This document shows, piece after piece, positions 25,894 through 34,387 of a DNA stretch of 64,000 nt (its first letter is position 1; every line of letters starts with the position of its first letter). The translations under genes and the position numbers were made by a program. The stretch is from Solirubrobacteraceae bacterium (lineage in GTDB: Bacteria > Actinomycetota > Thermoleophilia > Solirubrobacterales > Solirubrobacteraceae), in assembly GCA_017882455.1 (NCBI GenBank), contig JADGPL010000007.1, forward strand, positions 78,317 to 142,316, in the 5' to 3' direction. The notes below the pieces were generated by a model. That model did not search any database. It was not told the origin of the DNA and saw only the letters and a list, made by a program, of their open reading frames with translations.

Positions 25894-27072
25894 TCAGCGG
25901 CGGCGCAGACCGAGAATCGACAGCAGGAAGGAGGAGAAGAAGATCTGGATGCCCACGATCATCAGCGACGCCGCCACCATCGCCAGGCGTTCGTCTGAGA
26001 GCGAGCCGAATCCGTGCGAGATCCACGTCACCACGATCACCACCGCCATCACCACCCCCACGAGCAGGAAGGCTCCGCCGAGCAGCAGCCCGTGCTCGAG
26101 GCGAAAGCGCGAGCGCATGCGGTCGAACCACGGATCCTTCTCGCCCATGAAGTAGGTGCCGTAGGCATGGGCGCACAGGCCGAGCGCCAGGATCTGGGTT
26201 CCGACGATCATCAGCAGCGAGCCGCCGATCAGCGTGTGCAGCCCCCAGTCGCGTCCGAAGAAGTTGACCCCGGCGCCCACCACCACCACGATCAGGGTGC
26301 CAACCCCGGCTAGCGCGGCTCCCGGGACGATGAACAGGTGGTTGGGGCTGTGGACGAGCAGGAAGCGAAGATGCCGCCAACCGTCGCGGAAGCTCGAGAG
26401 CTTGCTCTCGCCGCCGCGCGGGTGGTATTCGATCGGGAACTCGGCGATCTTGAGGTTCTCCTTGGAGGCCCTGATGACCATCTCGGAGGCGAACTCCATC
26501 CCGGTCGTGCGCAGGTCCAGGCGGGGGAGGACCTCGCGCCGCAGCGCGCGCATGCCGCAGTGGGCGTCCTTGATGCCTGTCCTGAAGAAGAGGTTGAGCA
26601 GGCCCGTGAGGATCGGGTTGCCCACGTAGCGGTGAAGCCAAGGCATGGCACCGGGCTGGATGTTGTCCATGCGATCCCCGATCACCATCTCCGCGCCCTC
26701 CTCGAGCGCCGCCACGAAGCGGGGGATGTCGTTGAAGTCGTAGGTCAGATCGGCGTCGGCCATCACGATGTAGCGACCGCTGGAGGCCGCGAAGCCGGCG
26801 AGGTAGGCGCTGCCGTAGCCGCGCCTGCGCTCCACGATCACGCGCGCGCCGGCCTGCTCGGCCAGCCGCGCCGAGTCGTCCTCTGAATCGTTGTCGGCGA
26901 CGACCACCTCGCCGGCCACGCCCATCCGCTCGAGGGCTCCGAGCGCCGCGGTCACGCAGCGCTCGATGTTCTCGGCCTCGTTGAGGCAGGGGATCACGAC
27001 CGACACCAGCGGTGCCTTCGCGCCCTGCGGCTCGAGCGCTTGAGGGGAGCTTGTATGGGCGAGTGTGCTCAT
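25894..27072 (-). CDS. GT2 polyprenyl-phosphate sugar transferase with C-terminal membrane segments
   Basis: 392 aa, ATG at 27072. Residues 20-250: VSVVIPCLNEAENIERCVTA, VVADNDSEDDS, IVMADADLTYDFNDIPRF (DADLT metal site), and the family block GNPILTGLLNLFFRTGIKDA with HCGMRAL. The C-terminal ~130 residues carry about four hydrophobic segments (ALAGVGTLIVVVVGAGVNFF and further). This is the layout of DPM/GtrB-like enzymes that attach a sugar to undecaprenyl or dolichyl phosphate. It is the first gene of the leftward operon ending at 14451. The 125-bp region 27073-27197 upstream is shared with a divergent GT4 gene and must hold the promoters. Confidence 0.9.
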   Translation of the reverse strand: MSTLAHTSSPQALEPQGAKAPLVSVVIPCLNEAENIERCVTAALGALERMGVAGEVVVADNDSEDDSARLAEQAGARVIVERRRGYGSAYLAGFAASSGRYIVMADADLTYDFNDIPRFVAALEEGAEMVIGDRMDNIQPGAMPWLHRYVGNPILTGLLNLFFRTGIKDAHCGMRALRREVLPRLDLRTTGMEFASEMVIRASKENLKIAEFPIEYHPRGGESKLSSFRDGWRHLRFLLVHSPNHLFIVPGAALAGVGTLIVVVVGAGVNFFGRDWGLHTLIGGSLLMIVGTQILALGLCAHAYGTYFMGEKDPWFDRMRSRFRLEHGLLLGGAFLLVGVVMAVVIVVTWISHGFGSLSDERLAMVAASLMIVGIQIFFSSFLLSILGLRRR

Positions 27073-27197
27073 CGGCTGAGACCCGGCGCGGCGTGCGGTT
27101 CCGCCAGGGGACGGAGGATCACCCGGTTATAACGCCCCGAAGGGCGGAAAGTGTCGTGCACGCGGGCGGCGCACCGGCGAGATGAGATGCTAGCGGT

Positions 27198-28379
27198 ATG
27201 CGCATCTGCGTCATCTATGACTGCCTCTACCCCTACACGGTCGGGGGCGGCGAGCGCTGGTATCGCAATCTCGCCGAGCGGCTCGCGGCGGACGGACACG
27301 AGGTCACCTATCTGACCCTGCGCCAGTGGAAGCGCGGGGAGCGCCTGGACCTCGATCCGCGCGTGCGGGTGGTGACGGCCGGGCCGCGCATGGCCCTGTA
27401 CACGGCGAGCGGACGCCGGCGCATCCTGCCTCCGCTGGCGTTCGGCGTCGGCGTGCTCGCCCACCTGTTGCGCCACGGTCGCCGCTATGACGTCGTGCAC
27501 TGCTGTGCCTTTCCGTACTTCTCGCTGCTGGCGGCGGCGCTGCTGCGGCCCGTGATGGGCTTCGGCCTGGTCGTGGACTGGTTCGAGGTGTGGAGCCGCT
27601 CCTACTGGCTCGACTACCTGGGCGGCCCCGGCGGACGAGTGGGAGCGCTCGTGCAGCACCTCTGCGCGCTCGTGCCCCAGCGCGCCTTCTGCTTCTCAGA
27701 GCTTCACGCCGCGCGCCTGCGCGAGGAGGGGCTGCGCGGGCCGGTGACGGTGTTGCGCGGGCTCTATCGCGGAGACACCGACCCCGCCACCCGCCCCGCT
27801 GCACCCCCCGAGTCCGAGGCGGAGCGCGGGGACGGGCCACTGGTGCTGTTCGCCGGACGCATGATCGCCGAGAAGCAGGCGCCGCTCGGGGTCGCGGCGA
27901 TCGCGCTGGCCGCCCAGAGGGTCGAGGGCCTGCGCGGGGAGCTCCTCGGGGACGGGCCCGAGCGCGCCGCGGTCCAGCGGGCGATCGTCGAGCACGGGCT
28001 CGGCGAGAGCGTGCGCGCTCCCGGCTTCGCCGATGGGGAGAGAGTCGACGCCGAGATGCGCCGCGCGATGTGCATGCTGCTGCCCTCACGCCGGGAGGGC
28101 TACGGAATGGTCGTGGTCGAGGCCTCCGCGCGCGGGACGCCGAGCGTGGTGGTGGCCGGGGAGGACAACGCGGCCACGGAGCTGATCGAGGAGGGCGTCA
28201 ACGGCACGATCGCCGAGCGCTCCGACGCACAGTCCGTGGCCGACGCGATCGTGCGTGTATACGCGGGCGGGCCCGCCCTGCGAGAGAGCACAGCGCGCTG
28301 GTTCGAGCAGAACGCCGAGCGCCTGTCCCTGGAGTCCTCGCTGGAGACGGTGCTGGAGAGCTACAGCGCGCGGGCATAG
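27198..28379 (+). CDS. GT4 glycosyltransferase
   Basis: 393 aa, ATG start. Acceptor-domain opening ICVIYDCLYPYTVGGGERWY (GGGE glycine loop), then DVVHCCAFPYFSLL. The donor domain shows LVLFAGRMIAEKQAPLGVAA, LLPSRREGYGMVVVEASARG and TPSVVVAGEDNAATELIEEG. It is divergent from the seven-gene operon and its last 19 bp overlap the convergent GT4 gene at 28361. Monocistronic by layout. Donor unknown. Confidence 0.9.
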   Translation: MRICVIYDCLYPYTVGGGERWYRNLAERLAADGHEVTYLTLRQWKRGERLDLDPRVRVVTAGPRMALYTASGRRRILPPLAFGVGVLAHLLRHGRRYDVVHCCAFPYFSLLAAALLRPVMGFGLVVDWFEVWSRSYWLDYLGGPGGRVGALVQHLCALVPQRAFCFSELHAARLREEGLRGPVTVLRGLYRGDTDPATRPAAPPESEAERGDGPLVLFAGRMIAEKQAPLGVAAIALAAQRVEGLRGELLGDGPERAAVQRAIVEHGLGESVRAPGFADGERVDAEMRRAMCMLLPSRREGYGMVVVEASARGTPSVVVAGEDNAATELIEEGVNGTIAERSDAQSVADAIVRVYAGGPALRESTARWFEQNAERLSLESSLETVLESYSARA

Positions 28380-29500
28380 CTCTCGAGCGTGAGTCGCGCG
28401 GTGCGCTCCCACGTGAACAGCTGAGCGCGGGCGCGGCCGAGCGCCCGCAGCCGCCCCTGCAGCTCCCTGTCCTTCAGGAGCCGTTCGAGCGCCGCCGCGA
28501 TCTGGGACTGATCGCGCGGGTCGAACATGAGTGCCGCCTTGCCGGCGACCTCGGGCAGCGAGGAGGCGTCGGAGCAGGCGACGGGCACGCCGCGGGCCAT
28601 GGCCTCGAGCACGGGCAGCCCGAAGCCCTCGTAGAGCGACGGGAACACGAAGGCCTCGGCGACCGCCCACAGGCCCTCGAGCTCCTCGCTCGAGACCCAG
28701 CCGCACAGGCGCACGTCCGCGGCCACGCCGGCCCGCTCGATGCGCGCGCGCAACTCGCTCTCGTGCCAGGTGGCGTATCCGGGGAGCACGAGCAGCGGGC
28801 GCTCTCCGGCGGGGATGCGGGCAAGCGCTCCGATCAGGGCGGCGATGTTCTTGTGCGGGCGCTTGGCGGAGAGGCTGAGCAGCACGCGCCGCTCGCCGAG
28901 GTCGAAGCGCGAGCGCAGCTCACGCTCGCCCAGGGGCGCCGCGCGCTGCACGGCCCCCACGCCGAGCGGCACCACGTCGATGCGATCGGAGGGGATGCCG
29001 AGGAGGCTCACGAGGTCGTCGCGGGTGCTGCCCGAGTCGGCGATCACCCGCTCGGAGCGACGGGCCGCGAGCGGCACGAGCACCCTCATGCCCTTCTCCC
29101 GGATCCCGGGGTGGGCCTCGGGAAAGTGCGCGTAGATGAGATCGTGGACGGTCGTCACGCGTGTGAACGGCCCCCACAGCGGCGCCGTGCTGGCCATGCT
29201 GTGAAGCAGCTGCACGCGCGCGCGAGCGGCCAGCGCCGGCAGCAGGCTCTGCTCGCCGAGCACCCACTGCACCCTGCTGCGTGCGTTGACCGGCACCGTC
29301 ACCGCGGGGATCGTCTCCCCCCATGGGCCGTCGCCCGCCGCGGCCGCCTCGCGGTTGATGAAGGCCGTGAAGCGCATGCCCGCCGGCGCCGCCGCGAGCA
29401 GCGCCGGGATCAGCTCGCGCGCCACCACCTCCATGCCGCCCGTCTCGCCGGGAACGAGGAAGATCAGGTTCAGGCCGATATGAGGCTGAGGCGCGCCCAA
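28361..29500 (-). CDS. GT4 glycosyltransferase
   Basis: 379 aa. The start taken is a TTG at 29500; no clear ribosome-binding site is seen, so an internal start is possible. Motifs: GLNLIFLVPGETGGMEVVAR (GGME loop), TTVHDLIYAHFPEAHPG, the donor side VLLSLSAKRPHKNIAALIGA, and VFPSLYEGFGLPVLEAMARG with PVACSDASSLPEVAG. The pattern HDL and SLYEGFGLPVLE is that of mannosyl- or rhamnosyl-type GT4 enzymes. It is convergent with the GT4 at 27198-28379 (19-bp overlap). Confidence 0.9.
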   Translation of the reverse strand: MGAPQPHIGLNLIFLVPGETGGMEVVARELIPALLAAAPAGMRFTAFINREAAAAGDGPWGETIPAVTVPVNARSRVQWVLGEQSLLPALAARARVQLLHSMASTAPLWGPFTRVTTVHDLIYAHFPEAHPGIREKGMRVLVPLAARRSERVIADSGSTRDDLVSLLGIPSDRIDVVPLGVGAVQRAAPLGERELRSRFDLGERRVLLSLSAKRPHKNIAALIGALARIPAGERPLLVLPGYATWHESELRARIERAGVAADVRLCGWVSSEELEGLWAVAEAFVFPSLYEGFGLPVLEAMARGVPVACSDASSLPEVAGKAALMFDPRDQSQIAAALERLLKDRELQGRLRALGRARAQLFTWERTARLTLESYARAL

Positions 29501-29585
29501 GGAGGCGAAAGGCTAGTGCCATCCGCAGAGGCACACGGCGCCCGGAGCCCTGAGGCGGCCATGGCGGCCAATACGATGGGGCGTC

Positions 29586-30542
29586 ATGCCTCCCTCGATC
29601 GACGTGGTGATCGTCGCCTACGGCCGGTACGAGCTCACCGACAGCTGCCTGCGCCACCTGCGCGGGCAGAGCGTCGAGCACCGCGTGATCGTCGTGGACA
29701 ACGGCTCCACCGACGACACACGCGCGCGCCTCGCCTCCGAGTGGCCGGAGGTCCATGTGGAGAGCTTCGATCGCAACCGCGGCTTCGCCGAGGCGTGCAA
29801 CCGCGGGGTCGCGGCCGGCTCGGGTGAGATCGTGGTGCTGCTCAACAACGACGTGGACGTGCGGCCGGACTTCCTCGAGCGGCTCGTGGCGCCGCTGGAG
29901 AGCGACCCCGCGATCGGCTCGGTGGCGGCGCTGATGCTGCAGCCGGGCGAGCGCTTCATCGACAGCGCCGGCCTCGTCGCCGACGCGGTGCTGGCCTGCT
30001 TTCCGCGCCTGCAGGGACAGGAGGTCGGACTGGCCCGCTCGGAGCGGCCGGTTCTCTTGGGTCCGGCGGGGACGGCCGCGGCCTACCGCCGCTCGGCCTG
30101 GGAGCAGGTCGGTGGCCTCGACGAGGCGATCTTCGCCTACATGGAGGACTTCGAGCTGGCCGTGCGGCTGCGGGCCGCCGGCTGGAAGACGATCCTGGCC
30201 AGCGACGCCGTGGGCGTGCACCTCGGCTCGGCCACCCATGGACACCGCTCGGCCTGGCAGCGCCGCCACGGCGGCTTCGGACGCGGCTACATGCTGCGCC
30301 GCTACGGCCTGCTGCGAGGGCACAGCGCTCCCCGGGCGCTCGCCACGGAGAGCGTGGTGGTGCTCGCGGACCTCCTCGTCTCCCGCGACCTCGCGGCCCT
30401 GCGCGGCCGAGTGTCCGGATGGCGGGCCGGTGGGAGCGCTCCGCGCCGAGCGCAGCCACCGCACGAGGCCGTGGACCGCTCGATCGGCTTCCGCGACTCG
30501 CTGGCGATGAGGCGGGGGGTGTATGGTCGCCGTGCCGCCTGA
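29586..30542 (+). CDS. GT2 glycosyltransferase
   Basis: 318 aa, ATG at 29586. GT-A motifs: IDVVIVAYGRYELTDSCLRH, VIVVDNGSTDDTRARL, FDRNRGFAEACNRGVAAGSG, metal site VLLNNDVDVRPDFLE, and EAIFAYMEDFELAVRLRAAG. This is the rhamnosyl/galactofuranosyl-like GT2 group. The final ~40 residues are basic. It overlaps the next gene by 20 bp and is probably co-transcribed with it. Donor unknown. Confidence 0.9.
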   Translation: MPPSIDVVIVAYGRYELTDSCLRHLRGQSVEHRVIVVDNGSTDDTRARLASEWPEVHVESFDRNRGFAEACNRGVAAGSGEIVVLLNNDVDVRPDFLERLVAPLESDPAIGSVAALMLQPGERFIDSAGLVADAVLACFPRLQGQEVGLARSERPVLLGPAGTAAAYRRSAWEQVGGLDEAIFAYMEDFELAVRLRAAGWKTILASDAVGVHLGSATHGHRSAWQRRHGGFGRGYMLRRYGLLRGHSAPRALATESVVVLADLLVSRDLAALRGRVSGWRAGGSAPRRAQPPHEAVDRSIGFRDSLAMRRGVYGRRAA

Positions 30543-31908
30543 CCCCGGGACCGCCGCCGCGCGGCCTGACCCCAAGGCCGCCGGCTTGCCGCAGGGCGCG
30601 AGCGCCCGCCCGCGATTGCTGTTCATCTGCGCGGACCCCGTCGGCGAGCAGATGGCCGGGCTGGGGATCCGCTGCTGGGAGCTCGCGCGTGCGCTCAGTG
30701 CCCACGCCGCGGTCACGGTCGCTCACGGCGGCAGCGAGGAGGGAGAGCGCGAGGGCGTGCGCACGATCGCCTTCCGCCCGCACGCACCGGACGCGCTGAG
30801 GGAGCCGATCGCACGAGCGGACGTCGTGATCGCGCATCCGCAGTGGCCGCTCGTGGACCGCTGGCTGCGGCGCTCGACGGCGCGGGTGATCGTCGACCTC
30901 TACTGCCCCGAGACGCTCGAGACGCTCGAGCTGCTCGCGGGCGGGCGGGCGCTCGAGCGCCGCCAGCACACCGCCACGACGCTCGACCGGCTGCACGCGG
31001 CCCTGCGCACGGGGCACAACTTCATCTGCGCCAGCGAGACCCAGCGCGACCTGTGGCTGGGAGCGATGCTCGCGCTGCGGATGATCGGCCCGGGGCTCTA
31101 CGACCGCGATCCCAGCCTGCGTGAGGTCATCGACCTCGTCCCCTTCGGCCTGCCCGAGACCCCACCGGGGGCGGCCCCCGAGGCGGCCGGGCGGGGTCCA
31201 CGCGAGGCGATTGCGGCGCTCGAGCCGGACAGCGAGATCGTGCTCTGGAACGGCGGCATCTGGAGCTGGCTGGACGCCGAGAGCGCGATCCGCGCCGCCG
31301 CCGCCCTGGCCGAGCGCAGGCCGAAGGCGCGGCTGGTGTTCATGGGCGTGGCCGCCGAGCATCCCGCGGGCGCCGCCGCGGCGGAGGCCGCTCGGCGCCT
31401 GGCGGGCGAGCTCGGCGTGCTCGACACGGTCGTCCACTTCCACGACTGGATCCCCTACGCCGAGCGCGGTGCATGGCTGACGCAGGCCGCGTGCGCGATC
31501 TCGGCGGCGGGCGAGCACCTGGAGACGCGCTTCGCCTACCGCACGCGCCTGCTCGACTGCTTCTGGGCGGGGCTGCCCGTGGTGTGCACGAGCGGCGACG
31601 ATCTGGCCGAGCGCGTCGAGCGCGAGGAGCTGGGCGCGGTGGCAGCGCCCGGAGACGTCGAGGGTCTCGCAGCGGCGCTCGAGCGCGTGCTGGAGCGCGG
31701 ACGCGAGCCCTACGCGCCGGCATTGCGGGCGGCCGCCGCGCGACAGACCTGGCCGCTGGTGGCCCAGCCGATCATCCGCTGGATCTCCCAGCCCACGCCG
31801 CCCGACCGTCCTGGCGACGGACCCGAAGTCCTGCGCGCGCCGCTCGCGCAACGGCTGCGCGAAGGCGCGTACCTGGCGGGAGGACGGGCGTTGCTGGCGC
31901 GGCGTTAG
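30523..31908 (+). CDS. GT4-type glycosyltransferase
   Basis: 461 aa, GTG start within the previous gene. N-terminal LLFICADPVGEQMAGLGIRC and WELARALSAHAAVTVAHGG are the acceptor-side signature of a GT4 group common in actinobacteria. ICASETQRDLWLGAMLAL follows, then VLWNGGIWSWLDAESAIRAA and FWAGLPVVCTSGDDLAERV on the donor side. The E-x7-E loop is poorly conserved (ISAAGEHLETRFAYRTRLLD), so activity is less sure than fold. Its stop is 7 bp before the convergent PIN gene's stop. Confidence 0.82.
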   Translation: MVAVPPDPGTAAARPDPKAAGLPQGASARPRLLFICADPVGEQMAGLGIRCWELARALSAHAAVTVAHGGSEEGEREGVRTIAFRPHAPDALREPIARADVVIAHPQWPLVDRWLRRSTARVIVDLYCPETLETLELLAGGRALERRQHTATTLDRLHAALRTGHNFICASETQRDLWLGAMLALRMIGPGLYDRDPSLREVIDLVPFGLPETPPGAAPEAAGRGPREAIAALEPDSEIVLWNGGIWSWLDAESAIRAAAALAERRPKARLVFMGVAAEHPAGAAAAEAARRLAGELGVLDTVVHFHDWIPYAERGAWLTQAACAISAAGEHLETRFAYRTRLLDCFWAGLPVVCTSGDDLAERVEREELGAVAAPGDVEGLAAALERVLERGREPYAPALRAAAARQTWPLVAQPIIRWISQPTPPDRPGDGPEVLRAPLAQRLREGAYLAGGRALLARR

Positions 31909-31915
31909 ACGGCCG

Positions 31916-32332
31916 TCAGGCATCCGCAGGCAGCAGGCGAAGAGGCTTCCCGCCTGCTTGAAGAACGCGGAAGTGCCGCTCGTCGAGGGTGAGGACGTCT
32001 CGCACTCTGTGGCGCTCGGCAAGAACCACGATCGATGCGTCGGCGAGACTGATCCCAAGGTCGGCGTGGCGCTTGACGATCGTCAGCGCTCGGCCAACAT
32101 CGGCGCCTGTCATCGGCTCGAGCACATAGGCGCCGCGTTGCACCTCTTCAAGGAGGCTGGCACGGGCCGCCTCTCCGACGCGTGTAGCGAGGAGATAGTC
32201 CAGCTCTGCCAGAACAAACGGCGAGATCAGCATCGGGGGCCGTGCGGCCTGAAGGCTCGCGGTGGCCTCCCCATGCGCACGCTGCCCTGCGTCGATGGCC
32301 GCGAGCAGGCCGCTTGTATCGAGCAGGATCAC
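31916..32332 (-). CDS. PIN-domain ribonuclease toxin (VapC-like)
   Basis: 138 aa, GTG at 32332 overlapping the stop of the upstream glycosyltransferase (GTGA). PIN acidic residues are present: Asp5 in LLDTSGLLAAID, Glu43 in FVLAELDYLL, and Asp residues in SLADASIVVLAERH and LTLDERHF. Length and ending (LRLLPADA) are normal for the family. Known for VapC toxins: Mg-dependent cleavage of tRNA or rRNA, held in check by a co-encoded antitoxin. No separate antitoxin gene is seen. Instead the preceding glycosyltransferase ends in an antitoxin-like tail. Confidence 0.88.
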   Translation of the reverse strand: MILLDTSGLLAAIDAGQRAHGEATASLQAARPPMLISPFVLAELDYLLATRVGEAARASLLEEVQRGAYVLEPMTGADVGRALTIVKRHADLGISLADASIVVLAERHRVRDVLTLDERHFRVLQAGGKPLRLLPADA

Positions 32333-33399
32333 TCGCCGAAGCCGCTGGCAAGCTCCTCATCCACCCGTTCCGCGAGAGTCGCATCACCGCTGTCGAACAG
32401 TGGCAGCCGTGGCCCAGGCGCGATCGCCGGCGGCTTCCTGCCGAGCACCAGAGCCATCCCGCCAGCTCTGACCGCCCGCCACGCGCTCGCCTCCTCGGGG
32501 CGCGAGCGGCCGAACAGCACGATCCGCGGCAGGCTCACGGCGATCGCGGCGAGACCGAGCAGGACACGCTGAGCCCACGTGAAGTGGGCGTCGGCGTAGT
32601 GGAGGATCCCGTGGTGGATCGAGCGGATGCGCTGGCTCTTTCCCCAGCGGCCGAACGTCCCGCCGCCGAGGTGGCGGAAGACGGCCTGAGGTACGTAGAG
32701 GATCTGCCCGCGCGAGCGCAGGCGCAGCAGCAGGTCCGAGTCCTCGAACCAGAACCAGAAGCGCTCGTCGAAGCCGCCCACGGCCTCCAGGGCGCCGCGC
32801 GTGACCATCAGCGCCGCAGCCGCCGGCTGGGCCTCCACCGTGCTCACGTGCTCTTCGTCGATGTGCGCGCCGTGGTAGCGGCGGGTGACTGGGTTGCCCG
32901 GCCACAGCTCCTCGATCCCGAACAGGATCACCAGGAAGTTGGCCAGCGTGGGGAACGGCCTGGGGCGATAACCGCTCTGGGTCTCGAGCGTGTCCGGGTC
33001 GACCAGGCGACCGCCCGCGGCCACCGCGTCCGGGTGCTCGCGCAGGGCGTCGATCAGCCCCTCGATCGCACCTGGAACCACGAGGATGTCGGAGTTGAGC
33101 AGCAGGACGTAGGGAGCCCTTCCGAGCGCCAGGCCGCGGTTGTTGGCCGCGGCGAACCCGTGCGGCGAGTCGAGCGGGACGACCGTGGTGCGCCCGGCGA
33201 GCTCCTCGCGGCCCGCTCCCGCCTCCGGGTCGAAGGCGTTGTCGACGACCACGATCTGGGCCACAGCAGGGACCGCCAGCTCGGCCACGCACGCAAGCGT
33301 CATCTCGGCCATGTCCGCAGAGACGATCACGACGTCCACGAGCCCCTCGCCGCTCGCCCCCGTGCTCGCCTCCGCGACAGGTAGCTTGTCCGCTTCCAT
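32329..33399 (-). CDS. GT2 glycosyltransferase ending in an antitoxin-like tail
   Basis: 356 aa from the ATG at 33399; a GTG at 33447 is possible but runs into the divergent gene. GT-A motifs: VDVVIVSADMAEMTLACVAE, IVVVDNAFDPEAGAG, GFAAANNRGLALGRAPYVLL, metal site LLNSDILVVPG, FDERFWFWFEDSDLLLRLRS. After a hydrophobic stretch near 280-300 the last ~27 residues (PRLPLFDSGDATLAERVDEE then LASGFGE) look like the C-terminal toxin-binding tail of actinobacterial antitoxins paired with PIN toxins. The PIN gene follows with a 4-bp overlap. An internal ATG at 32457 could also yield a separate 42-residue tail peptide. The antitoxin resemblance is from memory of the family, not a search. Confidence 0.82.
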   Translation of the reverse strand: MEADKLPVAEASTGASGEGLVDVVIVSADMAEMTLACVAELAVPAVAQIVVVDNAFDPEAGAGREELAGRTTVVPLDSPHGFAAANNRGLALGRAPYVLLLNSDILVVPGAIEGLIDALREHPDAVAAGGRLVDPDTLETQSGYRPRPFPTLANFLVILFGIEELWPGNPVTRRYHGAHIDEEHVSTVEAQPAAAALMVTRGALEAVGGFDERFWFWFEDSDLLLRLRSRGQILYVPQAVFRHLGGGTFGRWGKSQRIRSIHHGILHYADAHFTWAQRVLLGLAAIAVSLPRIVLFGRSRPEEASAWRAVRAGGMALVLGRKPPAIAPGPRLPLFDSGDATLAERVDEELASGFGE

Positions 33400-34387
33400 G
33401 AGCGCATCATTGCCGAGCAGAGCCGAGGGGGCGGTCCCACAACTCACGGTCGCCGTGCTGAGCTACGACGGGCGCCACCTGCTCGAGGTGATCCTGCCGT
33501 CGCTCGCGGGCCAGCGCTTCAGGGACTTCGAGGTGGTGGTGGTGGACAACGGCTCGCGCGACGACACGGTCTCGTGGCTGGGCGAGAGCTGGCCGCAGGC
33601 GCAGGTCATCTCGCTGCCCGAGAACGTGGGCGTGACGGCGGCGCTGAACGTGTGCGCACACGCGGGGCAGGGCGAGCTGGTGGCGCTGTTCAACAACGAC
33701 ATGGAGCTCGAGCCCGACTGCCTGGGAGAGCTCGTGGCCGCGCTCGAGGAGCACCCGGAGGCCGGCTGGGCGGCGGCCAAGCTCAGGGACTTCGAGCAGC
33801 GCGAGCTGCTCGACGGGGCCGGCGACGTGTTCACATGGGCCGCCACCGGTGGACGGCGCGGGCATGGGGAACGCGACCGCGGCCAGTACGACACGCCCGG
33901 GGAGATCTTCGGCGCCTGCGGCGGGGCGGCGCTCTACCGCCGCAGCGTGCTGCGCCTGGTGGGCGACTTCGACGAGGACTTCTTCGCCTTCTACGAGGAC
34001 GTCGACTGGAACCTGCGCGCGCAGCTGGCCGGCTTTAGCTGCCGCTACGTGCCCACCGCGGTGGCCTACCACATGGGCAGCGCCACGATCGGGCGCGGCC
34101 TGTCGGACTTCACGCGCTACCACCTGTGGCGCAACACGCTGTGGATCATCGCCAAGGACCTTCCCGCCGCAGCGCTGGTGCGCCACGCCCCGCGGCTCGC
34201 GCTCGGCCAGCTCGTCAACCTGGCGGTGGCGCTGCGCGATCGCAAGCTGGAGATCTGGCTGCGCGCGTGGCGCGACGCTCTCGCCGGGCTGCCACAGGTG
34301 CTGCGAAAGCGCCGCCGGGTGCAGGAGCGCAGGCGCGTGACGCTGGCTGCGCTCGAGGCCGTGGTGGGGCCCGACCGCGGCCCCTAG
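33398..34387 (+). CDS. GT2 glycosyltransferase
   Basis: 329 aa, ATG at 33398. Motifs: LTVAVLSYDGRHLLEVILPS, VVVVDNGSRDDTVSWLG, LPENVGVTAALNVCAHAGQG, metal site ALFNNDMELEPDCLGEL, and FFAFYEDVDWNLRAQLAGFS. The C-terminal portion (TRYHLWRNTLWIIAKDLPAA) is membrane-associated in this group. The start codon overlaps that of the divergent glycosyltransferase by two bases, leaving no intergenic promoter room; the end overlaps the convergent wzx stop by 4 bp. Rhamnosyltransferase-like, donor unproven. Confidence 0.88.
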   Translation: MSASLPSRAEGAVPQLTVAVLSYDGRHLLEVILPSLAGQRFRDFEVVVVDNGSRDDTVSWLGESWPQAQVISLPENVGVTAALNVCAHAGQGELVALFNNDMELEPDCLGELVAALEEHPEAGWAAAKLRDFEQRELLDGAGDVFTWAATGGRRGHGERDRGQYDTPGEIFGACGGAALYRRSVLRLVGDFDEDFFAFYEDVDWNLRAQLAGFSCRYVPTAVAYHMGSATIGRGLSDFTRYHLWRNTLWIIAKDLPAAALVRHAPRLALGQLVNLAVALRDRKLEIWLRAWRDALAGLPQVLRKRRRVQERRRVTLAALEAVVGPDRGP

